A stretch of DNA of 64,000 bases from Gordonia rhizosphera NBRC 16068 (GTDB lineage: Bacteria > Actinomycetota > Actinomycetes > Mycobacteriales > Mycobacteriaceae), in NCBI RefSeq assembly GCF_000298195.1, contig NZ_BAHC01000125.1, positions 99,955 through 163,954 on the forward strand, given 5' to 3'. Below the pieces are notes generated by a model. That model made no database searches. It saw only the letters and a program-made list of their open reading frames with translations, and had not been told where the DNA came from. The position numbers were made by a program, and so were the translations under genes. The first letter of the stretch is position 1. The number at the start of each line of letters is the position of its first letter. Shown here one piece after another: positions 62,797 through 64,000 of this stretch.

Positions 62797-63891
62797 TCAC
62801 CGCACGACCACCGCGCGGGCGCCGTTCTCGCCGGCGCAATAATTCACCGCGTCGTTGATGGCATCGAAACCGAAGGTCTCCGTGACCAGTTCATCCAGCA
62901 TCAATGAACCGGACCGATAGAGGTCGACCAACCGGGGGATGTCGCGCTTGATGTGTGCGGAGCCATACAGGCAGCCTTTGACGACCTTGCCCGCCATGAC
63001 GACATTGTTGAACACCTCGTCGATCCCCACCCCCGGTGCGGCACCGACCAGTACCGCGGTGCCGCCGCGACGTGCCATGGCCACGGCTTGCTGCACGGTC
63101 GCCGGCCGGCCGGCGACCTCCACCACCACGTCGGCGCCGCGCCGGCCGGTCAACTTCTGCACCTGCCTGACGACGTCGTCGCCGGCGGTGATAGTTTGTG
63201 TCGCACCGAGTTTGGCGGCGAGTGCCAGGCGCTCCGGGTGCATGTCGATGGCGACGATGGTGGTCGCTCCGGCGATGCGTGCCCCTTGGATGGCGTTGAG
63301 ACCGACCCCGCCGCAGCCGATGACGGCCACGGAGTCGCCGACGCGTACACCGCCGGTGTTGACGGCGGCGCCGAATCCGGTGAGCACACCGCAGCCGAGC
63401 AGCGCTGCCGAGGACATCGGGATGTCCGCGGCGATGGGGATGGCCGCTCCGGCCGGTACCACGGTGCGCTGGGCGAATGACCCGAGTCCGCAGAATTGGC
63501 GGACCGGGTCACCGTCGAGGGACATTCGGGTGCTGCCGTCGGGCATCGTGTGGGCACCGAGCATGGTGCGCGGACGTCCGCACAGATGTGACTCGCCACG
63601 CTCGCAGAAGTAGCAGGTGCCGCAACTCGGGAGCCAGGACAGTACGACATGGTCGCCAACAGCAAGTCCGTCGACACCCTCGCCGACATCGGCGACGATA
63701 CCGGCCCCCTCATGCCCGAGGACAAGTGGCAGCGGTGCCGGCAGTTCCCCGGAGAACACCCCGACGTCGGAGTGGCAGACGCCGGTGGCCTGCACATCGA
63801 CGGCGACCTCGCCCGGACCGGGTACGGCCACGTCGATGTCGCGGATCGACAGTGGCTCGCCCGGGGTGGTCAGTATCGCTGCCTGTGTCAT
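62797..63891 (-). CDS. Zinc-dependent alcohol dehydrogenase (class III-like MDR)
   Basis: A 364-aa medium-chain dehydrogenase. Catalytic zinc: Cys in TGVCHSDVGVF, His-Glu in LGHEGAG and Cys in GCGVLTGFGA; structural zinc: CGTCYFCERGESHLC. The Rossmann motif is GCGGVGLNAIQGA followed by AIDMHPERL (NAD+). It resembles actinobacterial class III-type and aryl/long-chain alcohol dehydrogenases. ATG 63891 follows CGAAAGGC. With the downstream hydrolase and the facing aldehyde dehydrogenase, it may oxidise the alcohol released by ester hydrolysis. Confidence 0.9.
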   Translation of the reverse strand: MTQAAILTTPGEPLSIRDIDVAVPGPGEVAVDVQATGVCHSDVGVFSGELPAPLPLVLGHEGAGIVADVGEGVDGLAVGDHVVLSWLPSCGTCYFCERGESHLCGRPRTMLGAHTMPDGSTRMSLDGDPVRQFCGLGSFAQRTVVPAGAAIPIAADIPMSSAALLGCGVLTGFGAAVNTGGVRVGDSVAVIGCGGVGLNAIQGARIAGATTIVAIDMHPERLALAAKLGATQTITAGDDVVRQVQKLTGRRGADVVVEVAGRPATVQQAVAMARRGGTAVLVGAAPGVGIDEVFNNVVMAGKVVKGCLYGSAHIKRDIPRLVDLYRSGSLMLDELVTETFGFDAINDAVNYCAGENGARAVVVR

Positions 63892-63970
63892 CAAAAGCCT
63901 TTCGGTGGACTGCCGGGACTTCGGTGTGTGGTGGTACTCGGTCACTGCTGGTTGGTGCAGCGCGACCAAA

Positions 63971-64000
63971 TCAAAGCGCGGCGATGCCTTCTTCGCGGAG
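63971..64000 (-). CDS. Possible 3' end of a gene cut by the window end
   Basis: Reading minus from the right edge, nine codons (LREEGIAAL) end at TGA 63973-63971, in the same direction as the alcohol dehydrogenase and about 80 nt upstream of it. It is too short to identify. Confidence 0.35.
   Translation of the reverse strand, partial: LREEGIAAL

Overview
The window is high-GC actinobacterial DNA. Mycobacteriales markers are a CsoR/CopZ/CopA copper module, a WhiB protein, an F420-type PPOX protein, a homologue of the mycothiol-dependent DsbA-like oxidoreductases, many GTG starts and several apparently leaderless starts. A short dispersed repeat (GGTCGAGTAG...TATCGAGACC) resembles repeats I associate with Gordonia, so Gordonia or a close relative is my best guess. 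This is inference; there is no rRNA or other taxonomic marker here. I see no tRNA, rRNA, CRISPR array, insertion sequence or prophage.

Layout. 0-5.7 kb: the end of a membrane protein, an unusual HAD phosphatase/P-loop ATPase fusion, a thioesterase, then csoR diverging from copZ-copA over two palindromic operators. 5.8-14 kb: a membrane-arm-only complex I operon (nuoA, H, J, K, L, M, N). The place of the peripheral subunits is taken by one protein that looks like degenerate NuoB and NuoD pieces joined by a His/Asp/Met-rich repeat. 14-24.6 kb: assorted metabolism (VOC protein, amino-acid dehydrogenase with divergent Lrp regulator, APC permease, MarR/LigB-type dioxygenase pair, DsbA-like protein, Uma2 nuclease-fold protein, AGPS-like FAD oxidase, large alpha/beta hydrolase).

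24.6-38.1 kb is the most striking block. A LacI regulator precedes a RutA-type flavin monooxygenase, a nitrilase-family ureidohydrolase, an amidase, an MFS transporter and an isochorismatase-fold amidohydrolase (RutB/N-carbamoylsarcosine amidase-like). A second transcription unit encodes a ribose-type ABC transporter, two unrelated flavin reductases and bifunctional RibBA. A 12-base sequence, CATTCGAAGTCA, occurs once before the first unit and twice before the second, tying them into one regulon. A GlnR-like site lies before rutA. I read this as a pyrimidine or related cyclic ureide/amide ring-opening pathway with its own import and its own flavin supply, different in composition from the enterobacterial rutABCDEFG set.

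38-45.5 kb: formate/nitrite-family channel, F420/PPOX protein, an SDR lacking the usual catalytic Tyr/Lys, a two-domain rhodanese, an MBL-fold hydrolase, a membrane-anchored phosphatase-superfamily protein, and a secreted NlpC/P60- or CHAP-like protein behind a long non-coding leader. 45.6-53.7 kb: a minus-strand operon of zinc-ribbon protein, HyuA (interrupted by a one-base frameshift at a G5/C5 run), HyuB, zinc alcohol dehydrogenase and aldehyde dehydrogenase, with a divergent AraC regulator. 53.7-64 kb: a CoA-dependent catabolic island (GntR regulator, acyl-CoA dehydrogenase, SDR, thiolase, WhiB, aldehyde dehydrogenase, alpha/beta hydrolase, AMACR-like CoA-transferase-family protein), facing a second hydrolase and a zinc alcohol dehydrogenase.
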